Below, one piece after another: positions 1-6,992 of a stretch of DNA of 7,316 nt. The stretch is from Gemmatimonadales bacterium (lineage in GTDB: Bacteria; Gemmatimonadota; Gemmatimonadetes; Gemmatimonadales; GWC2-71-9). The notes below the pieces were generated by a model, which had not been told where the DNA came from, searched no databases, and was given only the letters and a program-made list of their open reading frames with translations. The stretch spans positions 1 through 7,316 of the forward strand of contig JACCSE010000191.1 in the NCBI GenBank assembly GCA_013813145.1, read 5' to 3'. The first letter of the stretch is position 1. Every line of letters begins with the position of its first letter. Made by a program: the position numbers and the translations under genes.

Positions 1-35
1 GCCGATAGCCGATAGCCGATAGCCGATAGCCAATC
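1..35. repeat. Tandem heptamer array (GCCGATA x4 plus a degenerate fifth copy)
   Basis: Four perfect, directly adjacent copies of the 7-mer GCCGATA fill positions 1-28. A fifth, degenerate copy (GCCAATC) occupies 29-35. The array starts at the window edge, so it may extend further upstream and its true copy number is unknown. It lies 15 bp before the smc ribosome binding site, so it falls in the 5' leader or promoter region of smc. There is no ORF in it. It could be a neutral simple-sequence repeat, a slippage-prone spacer or a protein-binding array; the sequence alone does not decide. Confidence 0.9.
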
Positions 36-50
36 ACCCCTCCCGCCACC

Positions 51-57
51 GAAGGAA
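51..57 (+). promoter_or_regulatory. Shine-Dalgarno of smc
   Basis: A purine-rich GAAGGAA lies with its AGGA core 9 nt before the ATG at 66. It supports that ATG as the start of smc, together with the standard SMC N-terminus that begins MKLTRLELSGFKSF. No convincing -35/-10 pair is visible in the 65 bp available. Confidence 0.75.
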
Positions 58-65
58 CGCCCGGC

Positions 66-3000
66 ATGAAGCTCACCCGGTTGGAGCTGTCCGGCTTCAA
101 ATCGTTCGCGGATACCGTCAACCTCACCTTCGAGCAGGGGGTGACGGCGATCGTGGGTCCCAACGGCTGCGGCAAGAGCAACGTGTCCGACGCGGTGCGC
201 TGGGTGCTGGGCGAGCAATCGGCCCGACTGCTGCGCGGCGGCAAGATGGAGGACGTGATCTTTCAAGGCTCGACCGCCCGGCGCCCAGTCAACGTCACCG
301 AAGTCTCCCTCTACCTGGACAACACGGACGGCGATCTCCCGATCGCTTACCGCGAAGTCGTGGTCACCCGCCGGCTCTCTCGCTCGGGGCAGAGCGACTA
401 CCTCCTCAACGGCGCGCCGGTGCGCCTCCGCGACATCCAGGATCTCCTTCGCGGCACCGGGCTCGGGAGCGACGCCGGAGTGGTCATCGAGGCCAAGATG
501 ATCGATCTCCTGCTTTCCGACCGTGCCGAGGAGCGCCGCTCGCTCTTCGAGGAGGCGGCGGGGATCGGCCTCTACCGCGATCGGAAGCACAGCACCGAGC
601 GGCGGCTGGAGGAAACCGCCACCGACCTCCAGCGGGTGGAGGATCTCATCGCCGAGGTGCAGTCCCAGATCCGGAGTCTGGCCCGTCAGCGTGGCAAGGC
701 CGAGCGGCACGTGAAGCTCACCGACGAGAAGTTCACGGTGCAGCTCACCCTGGCGCGCCGCCTGCTCGACCGGATGACCGAGGAGGCCTCCGGCATGGAG
801 TCGCGATACGCCGAGCTGACCGAGCTGTTGCCGGTTTTCCGCCAGCGGGTCGCCGCGGCGGAGCAGCGCCGCGAGGAGAGTTCGCGCGCCCGGTTTTCGG
901 CCGAGGGGCAGCGTACCGAGATCGCGCGCCGGCTCGCCGCCCTTCGGGTGGAATTGGGCAAGCTCGAGGGTGACCTGGCGCTCGCCGCCGAGCGGCTCGC
1001 CAACGCCAACGCCCGCCGGCTCCGCGCCGCCGAGGAGCGCGGTCTGATGGAGCAGCGGGCCCAGCACGCGCTGGTGGAGCAGGAGGCGGCCTTCGGCGAC
1101 CGCGGCGCCGCCGCGGTGGAGCACGAGCGGATCCGGGGTGAGTTGGCCGGTCGCGCGGAGGCCGAGGAGGACGTGCGCCGCCGGCTCGGCGAGCAGCGGC
1201 ATCTGGTCCGTCAACGGGAGCAGGAACTGCAGCTCCAGGCGCAGATCCTCCGCTCACTCGAAGGCGAGCGCGCCGCACTGGAGGGCGAGCTCGGCTCGCT
1301 GCGCGAGCGCGCCGGCCAGGCTGCCGCGCACCGCGCCACCCTTCAGGAGGAGCTGGCCGGTGCCGAGCGCCGCCGGGACAACACCGTGGAGCGCGCCGGC
1401 TTCTCCAGTCACGAGGCCAAGCGCGCGGCCGGCGAAGCTGAGCACGCCCGCCACCTCGTTGCCGAAACCCGGGAGCACGAGGCGCTCAACCGGGCGGAGC
1501 GCCGCCGGGCCGAGGAGTCGCTGGGGCAGATGACGGCGCGGCGGCACGCCCTGGAGGAATTGGAGCGGGACCGGGTGGGCCTGGCGCCCGCCGCCGCCGC
1601 GCTGTTGGCCGTGCGGGAGCGCTTCGACGGCGGCGTACTGGGTCCGCTCAGCGACTTCATCAGCACCGGCCGGGCGGACGCGGAGCTGGCCGAACGGCTT
1701 CTGGGCGACTGGATGCACGCGGTCCTGGTGCGGAACGGCGAGACGGTAAGTGCCGTCCAGGAGTGGCACGCGGAGCATCAGCCAGGCGCGCTCGTCCTGC
1801 TCCCGCTCGAGCCTGGTCCGCTCACCTCCGGCGATGCCGGTGCGCTGGACGACCGCCTCCACGCCGAAGGCCCGGCCGCGGCGTGGGTGGGCGCGGCGCT
1901 CGCGGGCTCGGAGGTGTTGGATCCTTCGGGCCGAGTGCTGCGCCGCGCCAGCGGGGCCATCTTCCTGTCGGGCGCGGGAAACGCGTCGGGTCCGCTGCGC
2001 CGCCGGGCGGAGCTCGCCGAGCTGGTGCAGGAAGTGGAGCGCAGCCAGGCGGCCGTCGCCGCGGTCGAGAGCGCGCTGCGGGTCACCAGCGCGCGTCTCG
2101 CCGAGCGGGAGCGGACCCTCGCGGAGGCTACCACCGCCGCCGAGCAGGCGCGGGAAGCCGAGCGCCAGGCGGTCGCCGCCCGGGAGGATGCCGTCCGGAT
2201 CGCGACCAACCTCGCCCGCGAATCGGCCGATTCCGAGGCCCAGCTCCGCCGGATCACCGAGCGGGTCGGGGGTTCCGAGCGGCGCCTGGGCGAGGTGGAC
2301 GCGGGGCTGGTCGAAGGCGACCTGGCGCGCGGCCGGCTGGACGAGGAGCTGGGGGCGGCTCGCTCCCTGCTCGCCGAGCTGGAGACCGAGCAGGAAGCGG
2401 CGCGCGAGCATCGGGTACACTGGCAGGTGCGCGAGGCGCAGGTGGCCGGCAGCCTTCGCTCCGCCGAGGAACGACTCGAGCGCGCCGGCCGCACGCGGAG
2501 CGAAGCCGAGGCGGCGGGCCTGGCGCTGCACCTGGAGCTTCAGCAGCTCGAGACCGACACCGCGGCGGTCGTCGCGCAACAGGCCGAATGGCGCGAGGCG
2601 CAGGCGGAGCGGCGGACCGCCCTCAGCCAGCTCGAGGCGGCCAGCGCGAACGCTGAAGGCGAGCTCGGCGCCGCCGAGGCTTCGCTGGTCGGGGCGGAGC
2701 GCGAGGTGGTACAGTCTCGCGGTGGGCTCGAGGCGGCCAACGAGGAGAGCCACGCCCTTCAGGTCCGGCTCACCGAGACCGCCGGCGCCCGCCGGAGCAT
2801 CGTGGAGCGCACCGAGCTGGAGTGGCGGCGGCCGTTCGATCAGCTCATGGCCGGCGCGCCGATGCTCGATCTCGATCTGGAGACACTCCAGGCCGAGTCG
2901 GCCCGGGTCATCGCCGCGCTGGAGGCGATCGGACCGGTGAATCCACTGGCGGTCGAGGAGCACGCCGAAGAGGTCAAGCGGCTGGAATTTCTCACCAGCC

Positions 3001-3536
3001 AGCGCGACGACCTGGTCGGGGCGCGGCAATCACTCATCCAGGCGATCCGGGAGATCGACGGCACCGCACGCACCATGTTCGTCGAAACCTTCACCGCGGT
3101 CCAGGCCAACTTCGCCAAGGTCTTCACCACCCTGTTCGGCGGCGGCGAGTGCGAGCTGCGGCTCGCCAACCCGGACGATCCGCTCGAAAGCGAGATCGAC
3201 ATCCACGCCGCGCCGCGGGGAAAGCGGACCCAGCGCATCCACCTGCTCTCATCCGGGGAGCGGACCCTGGTCGCCGTGTCGCTGCTCTTCAGCATCTATC
3301 TCACCAAGCCCAGCCCCTTCTGCCTGATGGACGAGGTGGACGCGCCGCTCGACGACGCCAACGTCGGCCGCTTTACCCGACTGCTCGACGAATTCAAGAG
3401 CGACACCCAGTTCCTGGTCATCACGCACAATCCCCGCACGATGCAGAGCGCGGACCTGGTGTATGGGGTGACCATGCAGGAGCCGGGGGTGTCGACGATC
3501 GTGGGGGTGAGGCTGGGGGAAGGAGAGCGGGTGTGA
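66..3536 (+). CDS. smc: Chromosome segregation protein SMC
   Basis: This is the bacterial condensin ATPase. It dimerises at its hinge, joins ScpA/ScpB (not in this window) and extrudes or tethers DNA loops in the nucleoid. The 1156-residue length is normal for the family. In order: N-terminal ATPase half with Walker A GPNGCGKS (31-38), R-loop region RLLRGGK (54-60) and Q-loop VIFQGS (64-69); first coiled-coil arm (about 170-518), rich in Glu, Arg, Ala and Leu; hinge beginning GVLGPLSD (523) and ending near SGAIFLSG (629-636); second arm (about 645-990) including GPVNPLAVEE (956-965); C-terminal ATPase half with signature LSSGE (1061-1065), Walker B PFCLMDE (1084-1090), D-loop and H-loop His1121 in VITHNP. 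Two oddities: the signature is LSSGE instead of the usual LSGGE/LSGGQ, and the hinge is short, with little between LLPLE (578-582) and the closing SGAIFLSG. The start is set by the Shine-Dalgarno and the canonical N-terminus. Both flanks carry heptamer repeats. Identity is near certain. Confidence 0.98.
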   Translation: MKLTRLELSGFKSFADTVNLTFEQGVTAIVGPNGCGKSNVSDAVRWVLGEQSARLLRGGKMEDVIFQGSTARRPVNVTEVSLYLDNTDGDLPIAYREVVVTRRLSRSGQSDYLLNGAPVRLRDIQDLLRGTGLGSDAGVVIEAKMIDLLLSDRAEERRSLFEEAAGIGLYRDRKHSTERRLEETATDLQRVEDLIAEVQSQIRSLARQRGKAERHVKLTDEKFTVQLTLARRLLDRMTEEASGMESRYAELTELLPVFRQRVAAAEQRREESSRARFSAEGQRTEIARRLAALRVELGKLEGDLALAAERLANANARRLRAAEERGLMEQRAQHALVEQEAAFGDRGAAAVEHERIRGELAGRAEAEEDVRRRLGEQRHLVRQREQELQLQAQILRSLEGERAALEGELGSLRERAGQAAAHRATLQEELAGAERRRDNTVERAGFSSHEAKRAAGEAEHARHLVAETREHEALNRAERRRAEESLGQMTARRHALEELERDRVGLAPAAAALLAVRERFDGGVLGPLSDFISTGRADAELAERLLGDWMHAVLVRNGETVSAVQEWHAEHQPGALVLLPLEPGPLTSGDAGALDDRLHAEGPAAAWVGAALAGSEVLDPSGRVLRRASGAIFLSGAGNASGPLRRRAELAELVQEVERSQAAVAAVESALRVTSARLAERERTLAEATTAAEQAREAERQAVAAREDAVRIATNLARESADSEAQLRRITERVGGSERRLGEVDAGLVEGDLARGRLDEELGAARSLLAELETEQEAAREHRVHWQVREAQVAGSLRSAEERLERAGRTRSEAEAAGLALHLELQQLETDTAAVVAQQAEWREAQAERRTALSQLEAASANAEGELGAAEASLVGAEREVVQSRGGLEAANEESHALQVRLTETAGARRSIVERTELEWRRPFDQLMAGAPMLDLDLETLQAESARVIAALEAIGPVNPLAVEEHAEEVKRLEFLTSQRDDLVGARQSLIQAIREIDGTARTMFVETFTAVQANFAKVFTTLFGGGECELRLANPDDPLESEIDIHAAPRGKRTQRIHLLSSGERTLVAVSLLFSIYLTKPSPFCLMDEVDAPLDDANVGRFTRLLDEFKSDTQFLVITHNPRTMQSADLVYGVTMQEPGVSTIVGVRLGEGERV

Positions 3537-3540
3537 GGGT

Positions 3541-3661
3541 GTAGGTCACAGGTCTCAGGTCCCAGGTCGCAAGCCACGTACTCAGCGGCGGCTCGGGCGG
3601 CACAGGACGTGCACTCTAGACTTGAGACCTGCGACCTGAGACCGTGAGACCTGACCCCTAC
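3541..3661. repeat. Inverted array of AGGTCNC heptamers in the smc-aroF gap
   Basis: The 143-bp gap 3537-3679 has no credible gene. From 3543 to 3570 there are four abutting 7-mers of form AGGTCNC, with N = A, T, C, G in turn, then a decayed copy AAGCCAC (3571-3577). On the other side, 3624-3659, the reverse-complement form GNGACCT recurs: GAGACCT 3624-3630, GCGACCT 3631-3637, GAGACCG 3638-3644, a 1-nt slip, GAGACCT 3646-3652, and a degenerate GACCCCT. The arms face each other around about 47 bp of unique sequence. They share a perfect 11-bp inverted match (GGTCTCAGGTC at 3551-3561 against 3633-3643) and flanking partial matches, AAG/CTT next to the spacer and GTAG/CTAC-type ends. A transcript could fold into a long imperfect hairpin. 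No T tract follows, so it is not a canonical intrinsic terminator. Function is unknown. Confidence 0.88.
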
Positions 3662-3669
3662 TGGCCGCC

Positions 3670-3673
3670 GGAG
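3670..3673 (+). promoter_or_regulatory. Shine-Dalgarno that decides the aroF start
   Basis: GGAG at 3670-3673 is 6 nt before the ATG at 3680. The same frame is open further upstream to a GTG at 3644, but that codon lies inside the repeat arm and would add 12 residues unlike the family. The ribosome binding site therefore favours ATG 3680. Confidence 0.7.
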
Positions 3674-3679
3674 TTCCGA

Positions 3680-4720
3680 ATGCTCATCGTCATGCGCCAC
3701 GGCACCCCGCAGGAAGACATCGACCGGGTCGTCGCCATCATCGCGGAGATGGGCTACGTCGCCCGCCCGATGCCGGGCCGCCAGCGCACCACGGTTGGCC
3801 TGGTCGGCAACGATGGGCGGGTGGACGGCTCGCGGCTGGAGGCGCTGCCCGGCGTCCAGGAAATCATCCACGTCACCAAGCCGTACAAGCAGGTGTCGCG
3901 CGAGTGGAAGCCGGAGTCCACCATCATCCGGCTCCCCGGCGGCCTCAGCGTCGGGGGTGACGAGGTGCTGGTGATGGCGGGGCCGTGTTCGGTGGAGAGC
4001 GAACGGCAGATCCTCGACGCGGCCCGGACGGTGCGCGAGGCCGGCGCCGCGGTGCTTCGGGCCGGGGCTTTCAAGCCCCGGAGCTCGCCCTATTCGTTTC
4101 AGGGCCTCGGCCGCGCCGGGCTCCGGATGCTGGCGCGGGCTCGCGAAGAGACCGGCCTGCTCATCGTCACCGAGGCGATGGACGCGGAGGGACTCGATCA
4201 GGTGCTCGAGGTCGCCGACATCGTGCAGATCGGCGCGCGGAACATGCAGAACTACTCGTTGCTCAAGCATGCCGGCCGGGCCGGCAAGCCGGTGCTGCTC
4301 AAGCGCGGGCTGTCGGCCACGATCCAGGAGCTGCTGCTGTCGGCCGAATACATTCTGGCCGAGGGAAACCCGCAGGTGATCCTCTGCGAGCGGGGAGTGC
4401 GCGGTTTCGACACCGTCACCCGCAATCTATTCGACCTCAGCGCGATCCCGGTGGTCCACGGGCTCTCCCACCTGCCCATCGTCGCCGACCCCAGTCACGG
4501 GACCGGCCACCGGGACATGGTGACTCCGATGGCCCGAGCCGCCGTGGCGGCGGGAGCGGACGGGCTCCTGGTCGAGGTGCATCCCACTCCCGACCGCGCG
4601 CTGTCGGATGGCGCGCAGAGTCTCTATCCGGAGCAGTTCGAGCGAATGATGCGAGAGACCCGGCTCATAGCGGAGGCGATCGGACGCCGAGTGGCGGAGC
4701 CGGTGGGGGTGCGCGCATGA
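3680..4720 (+). CDS. aroF: 3-deoxy-7-phosphoheptulonate synthase (DAHP synthase, type I-beta, with N-terminal regulatory domain)
   Basis: It condenses phosphoenolpyruvate with erythrose 4-phosphate to DAHP, the first step of the shikimate pathway, in the cytoplasm. The 346-residue product has two parts. Residues 1 to about 70 form a ferredoxin-like (ACT-like) domain beginning MLIVMRHGTPQEDI. This is the domain that in the Thermotoga maritima type mediates feedback inhibition by Tyr/Phe. After the linker PYKQVSREWKPE comes the TIM-barrel catalytic domain with MAGPCSVES, GAFKPRSSPYSFQGLG, QIGARNMQNY, KPVLLKRG, LCERGVRGFD, DPSHGTGHRD and EVHPTPDRALSDG. The four expected metal ligands are present: Cys103, His273, Glu299 and Asp310. 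As I recall them, these are one residue off the T. maritima numbering, which also supports the chosen ATG. The stop overlaps the lolA start (ATGA), so the two are probably co-translated. The gap to smc holds a repeat, so co-transcription with smc is unclear. Feedback sensitivity is inferred from the domain, not shown. Confidence 0.95.
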   Translation: MLIVMRHGTPQEDIDRVVAIIAEMGYVARPMPGRQRTTVGLVGNDGRVDGSRLEALPGVQEIIHVTKPYKQVSREWKPESTIIRLPGGLSVGGDEVLVMAGPCSVESERQILDAARTVREAGAAVLRAGAFKPRSSPYSFQGLGRAGLRMLARAREETGLLIVTEAMDAEGLDQVLEVADIVQIGARNMQNYSLLKHAGRAGKPVLLKRGLSATIQELLLSAEYILAEGNPQVILCERGVRGFDTVTRNLFDLSAIPVVHGLSHLPIVADPSHGTGHRDMVTPMARAAVAAGADGLLVEVHPTPDRALSDGAQSLYPEQFERMMRETRLIAEAIGRRVAEPVGVRA

Positions 4721-5361
4721 GCTGGCGGCCGCTGCTTCTGCTCGCGCTGCTCGCGGCGCCGCTCCAGGCCCAGGATGCCGAGGCGGTGGTAGGCCGAGCC
4801 TCCAGGGCGTACCGCGCCCTGTCCAGCCTTCGAGCCGACTTCGTACAGGTAATCGACAATCCCATGATCGACAGCGCGGAGAGCCGCGGGACGCTGGTCC
4901 AAGCGGGTCCGGCCAAGCTGTCGATGCGGTTCACCGACCCGCCGGGCGAAGCGATCGTCATCGACGGAAAGCATGTCTGGATCTACACGCCGAGTACGGT
5001 GCCCGGCCAGGTGATTCGGATGGCCGTGCCGAGCGGCGGACCGGTGTACGGCTATAACATCCTAGCTTGGCTGCTGGACCGCCCGGCCGAGCGCTACCAG
5101 GCGAAGTATCTGCGGCGCGACAAGCTGGGGGGGCGGGCGATGGACGTCGTGGAGCTGATCCCTGCTGTCCCGGATCTGCCATTCGAGCGGGCGGTTGTCT
5201 GGTTGGACCGGGCCGATGCCTTGCCCCGGAAGCTCGAGATCCTGGAGCCGAGCGGCGCTACCCGGACGCTCGCGCTCTCCAGCCTCCGCACCAACGAGCG
5301 GGTGACCGCCCGGACGTTCAGCTTCGCTGTGCCTTCGGGCGCGCGGGTGGTGGATCAGTGA
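4717..5361 (+). CDS. lolA: Outer-membrane lipoprotein carrier protein LolA
   Basis: Predicted periplasmic chaperone that takes lipoproteins released by the inner-membrane Lol ABC transporter and delivers them to the outer membrane. The 214-residue product starts with a Sec signal peptide: a short basic start (MSWR), a Leu/Ala-rich core (5-15) and a likely cleavage after LQA (residue 18). There is no lipobox Cys. The mature part shows LolA-type features: SLRADFVQV (37-45), SRGTLVQ (56-62), the beta-strand run VIDGKHVWIYTP (81-92), and a C-terminal half ending RTFSFAVPSGARVVD. Length fits the family, about 200-220 residues including the signal. The start ATG overlaps the aroF stop (ATGA). Only a weak G-rich stretch precedes it (4702-4709), so translation probably depends on coupling to aroF. 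The stop overlaps that of the convergent protease gene by 7 bp. No LolB or LolCDE gene is in view. LolA-like proteins vary in sequence, so the family call is firm but the exact cargo is unknown. Confidence 0.9.
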   Translation: MSWRPLLLLALLAAPLQAQDAEAVVGRASRAYRALSSLRADFVQVIDNPMIDSAESRGTLVQAGPAKLSMRFTDPPGEAIVIDGKHVWIYTPSTVPGQVIRMAVPSGGPVYGYNILAWLLDRPAERYQAKYLRRDKLGGRAMDVVELIPAVPDLPFERAVVWLDRADALPRKLEILEPSGATRTLALSSLRTNERVTARTFSFAVPSGARVVDQ

Positions 5362-6932
5362 GCCTGCCGCGAGCCCGGCTCCGCCATTCCCAGTAGCGCC
5401 TGCGGCGAGCTGGTGCCGCGAAGCAGCGCGACCGCCTCCTGCACCTGGACGTCCTCCACCACCCGGCGCTCCCGCTCCGCCGCCAGCCCGAACAGGTAGC
5501 GCGCCACCTCGTAGCCGAGCTGGGTGGCCACCACCCGCTCGCCTCCCGAGAAAACGCTGTCGGCTATCGCCATGCCGCGCTGGTTGAGCCGCCGGTGCAC
5601 TTCCGCCCGCATCACCGGGGTCACCTCGAACTCGGGCGTCGCAATCGCTCCCTGGCGCCGGAGCTCGAGCGCGTACGCGGTGAGCACGTCCCGGAAAACC
5701 GAGATCTGTCCGCTGAGCGCTTGAGCGAGCAGCGACTCGGGGGTGGTGAGGGTATCGGGACCGAGCACGACGTCGGGCACGATGCCGCCCCAGCCTGAGA
5801 GCGGCCGGCCACCGGTCGATCGGTAGGAGATCTGACGCGCCGCGGACGCTTTGGCTCCCATGGCCGAATCGAGCGAAGCTCCTTGAATGGACCGCCCGCT
5901 CGGAGTGTACCAGCGCGCGGTCGTCATCCGGAGCGCCAGCTCCGGCCCCAGCGGGAAGACCGTCTGGACGATTCCCTTGCCGTACGTGGTGTCGCCGACC
6001 AGGAGCGCCCGATCGTGATCCTGGAGCGCGCCGGCGATGATCTCGGCGGCGCTGGCGGAGCCGCCGTTCACCAGCACCACGATCGGCAGACTGCGCCAGC
6101 GCTGCGGCCGGCTATCGCTCCAGCGATGGTTGTCGCCCGGCGCACGCCCCCGGCTGACCAGGATTTCCTGCCGAGGATCGAGAAAGAGATCGGCGGCCTC
6201 GACCGCCTCGTCCCGGAGGCCGCCGGGATTGAAGCGCAGGTCGAGCACCAAGGCCCGCATTCCCTCTCGGGTCAGCCGCTCCACTTCCTCCTCCAGTTCC
6301 TCGGCGGCATTCTCCCGTACCATGGTCATGCTCAGATAGCCGATGCTGTCGGGGAGCAGAACCCCGGCAGGCACAGCCCGCTGGTGGATCCGTTCCCGGA
6401 CGAGGGTGTACCGTACCGGTTCCAGAGTTTCCTCCCGCTGGATCGCCACTTCGATCCGGCTGCCGGCCTTGCCACGCATCGCCTGCACCGCCTGGTCCAA
6501 CGTCCAGTCGGCCGCGGACAGGCCGTCCACCTGGAACAACACGTCGCCGCTCCTGATGCCGGCTCGATCCGCGGGCGAACCCTGCATCGGCGACACCACG
6601 GTGATCCATCCGTTCCGGGCGTCCACCAGCAGACCGATGCCGGCGTAGTCGCCGGTGGTGCGCTCCACGTGCTTCTCCCAATCCCGCCCCCGGAGCAGCG
6701 CGGCGTAGGGATCATTCAGCTGGGAGAGCAGGCCGTCGCTGGCCCGAAGGTAGAGCTCGGACTCGGCGAGCGAGTCCACGTGGTGGTCGCGAACGTGCGA
6801 CAGGACCTCCTCGAAGAGTCGAGCCTGCCGGTACACGTCGCCGTTCACCGCCATCCGGCTCTGAAGAAACCAGCCGCTGGTGAAGCACACGACAAGGGCC
6901 AGAGCCGCGGGAACGGTCCAACGTCGCTGCAT
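5355..6932 (-). CDS. S41 family C-terminal processing peptidase (CtpA/Prc-like) with PDZ domain
   Basis: Serine protease with a Ser/Lys dyad that trims or degrades envelope proteins from their C-terminus. The 525-residue product has an N-terminal membrane anchor or signal (about residues 7-24, after MQRR). The Cys at 16 sits in LVVC, which lacks a small residue at -1, so it is not a good lipobox. Then come a helical N-terminal region with LNDPYAALL (72-80), a PDZ domain (about 97-165; GIGLLVD, SPADRAGIRSGDVLFQVDG), and the protease core: LVLDLRFNPGGL (228-239), catalytic Ser294 in NGGSASAAE and Lys319 in TTYGKG. The 25-residue Ser-Lys spacing equals that of E. coli Prc as I recall it. GGIVPDVV (382-389) closes the core. 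About 130 further residues form a helical, charged C-terminal region (for example TPVMRAEVHRRLNQRG, LGYEVARYLFG). The frame is open up to 7010, but ATG 6932 is preferred: it has GAGG 6 nt upstream and is followed directly by the anchor, while the earlier ATG lies in a palindromic repeat. Confidence 0.95.
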   Translation of the reverse strand: MQRRWTVPAALALVVCFTSGWFLQSRMAVNGDVYRQARLFEEVLSHVRDHHVDSLAESELYLRASDGLLSQLNDPYAALLRGRDWEKHVERTTGDYAGIGLLVDARNGWITVVSPMQGSPADRAGIRSGDVLFQVDGLSAADWTLDQAVQAMRGKAGSRIEVAIQREETLEPVRYTLVRERIHQRAVPAGVLLPDSIGYLSMTMVRENAAEELEEEVERLTREGMRALVLDLRFNPGGLRDEAVEAADLFLDPRQEILVSRGRAPGDNHRWSDSRPQRWRSLPIVVLVNGGSASAAEIIAGALQDHDRALLVGDTTYGKGIVQTVFPLGPELALRMTTARWYTPSGRSIQGASLDSAMGAKASAARQISYRSTGGRPLSGWGGIVPDVVLGPDTLTTPESLLAQALSGQISVFRDVLTAYALELRRQGAIATPEFEVTPVMRAEVHRRLNQRGMAIADSVFSGGERVVATQLGYEVARYLFGLAAERERRVVEDVQVQEAVALLRGTSSPQALLGMAEPGSRQAH

Positions 6933-6938
6933 GGAGGG

Positions 6939-6942
6939 CCTC
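6939..6942 (-). promoter_or_regulatory. Shine-Dalgarno that decides the S41 peptidase start
   Basis: Read on the minus strand, GAGG lies 6 nt before the ATG at 6932. This supports the 525-residue form over the 26-residue longer reading that would begin in the repeat at 7010. I could not pick out a convincing promoter in the approximately 60 bp between this site and the palindromic repeat. Confidence 0.65.
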
Positions 6943-6992
6943 GTGGAGGAGCTACTAACCTGTAAGGATGCGACGGGAGAAAAGTTTCGCGC

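Noticed and set aside
1254..3029. Long open frame (591 codons) on the minus strand, antisense to smc
   Set aside because: It lies wholly within smc, which has full family motifs. High GC removes stops from the antisense frame, and the translation is low-complexity Arg/Leu/Gly-rich with no domain.
3541..3661. CRISPR array or rho-independent terminator
   Set aside because: The 7-bp abutting units have no spacers, so it is not CRISPR. The facing arms could form a hairpin but no T tract follows.
3644..3679. Possible upstream GTG start of aroF adding 12 residues
   Set aside because: The GTG is inside the inverted heptamer arm. The extra residues do not fit the family, and GGAG sits at good distance from ATG 3680.
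3296..4270. Minus-strand open frame (324 codons) across the smc-aroF gap
   Set aside because: It is antisense to the conserved ends of two solid genes and translates the repeat arms; it has no family features.
6883..6890. Lipobox in the S41 peptidase N-terminus (Cys16)
   Set aside because: The residues before Cys are LVV, lacking the small residue normally needed at -1. A signal anchor or Sec signal fits better.
5883..6965. Open frame of 360 codons on the plus strand opposite the S41 peptidase
   Set aside because: The minus strand carries an intact protease with catalytic Ser and Lys. The plus-strand translation has shadow-type composition and no recognisable motif.
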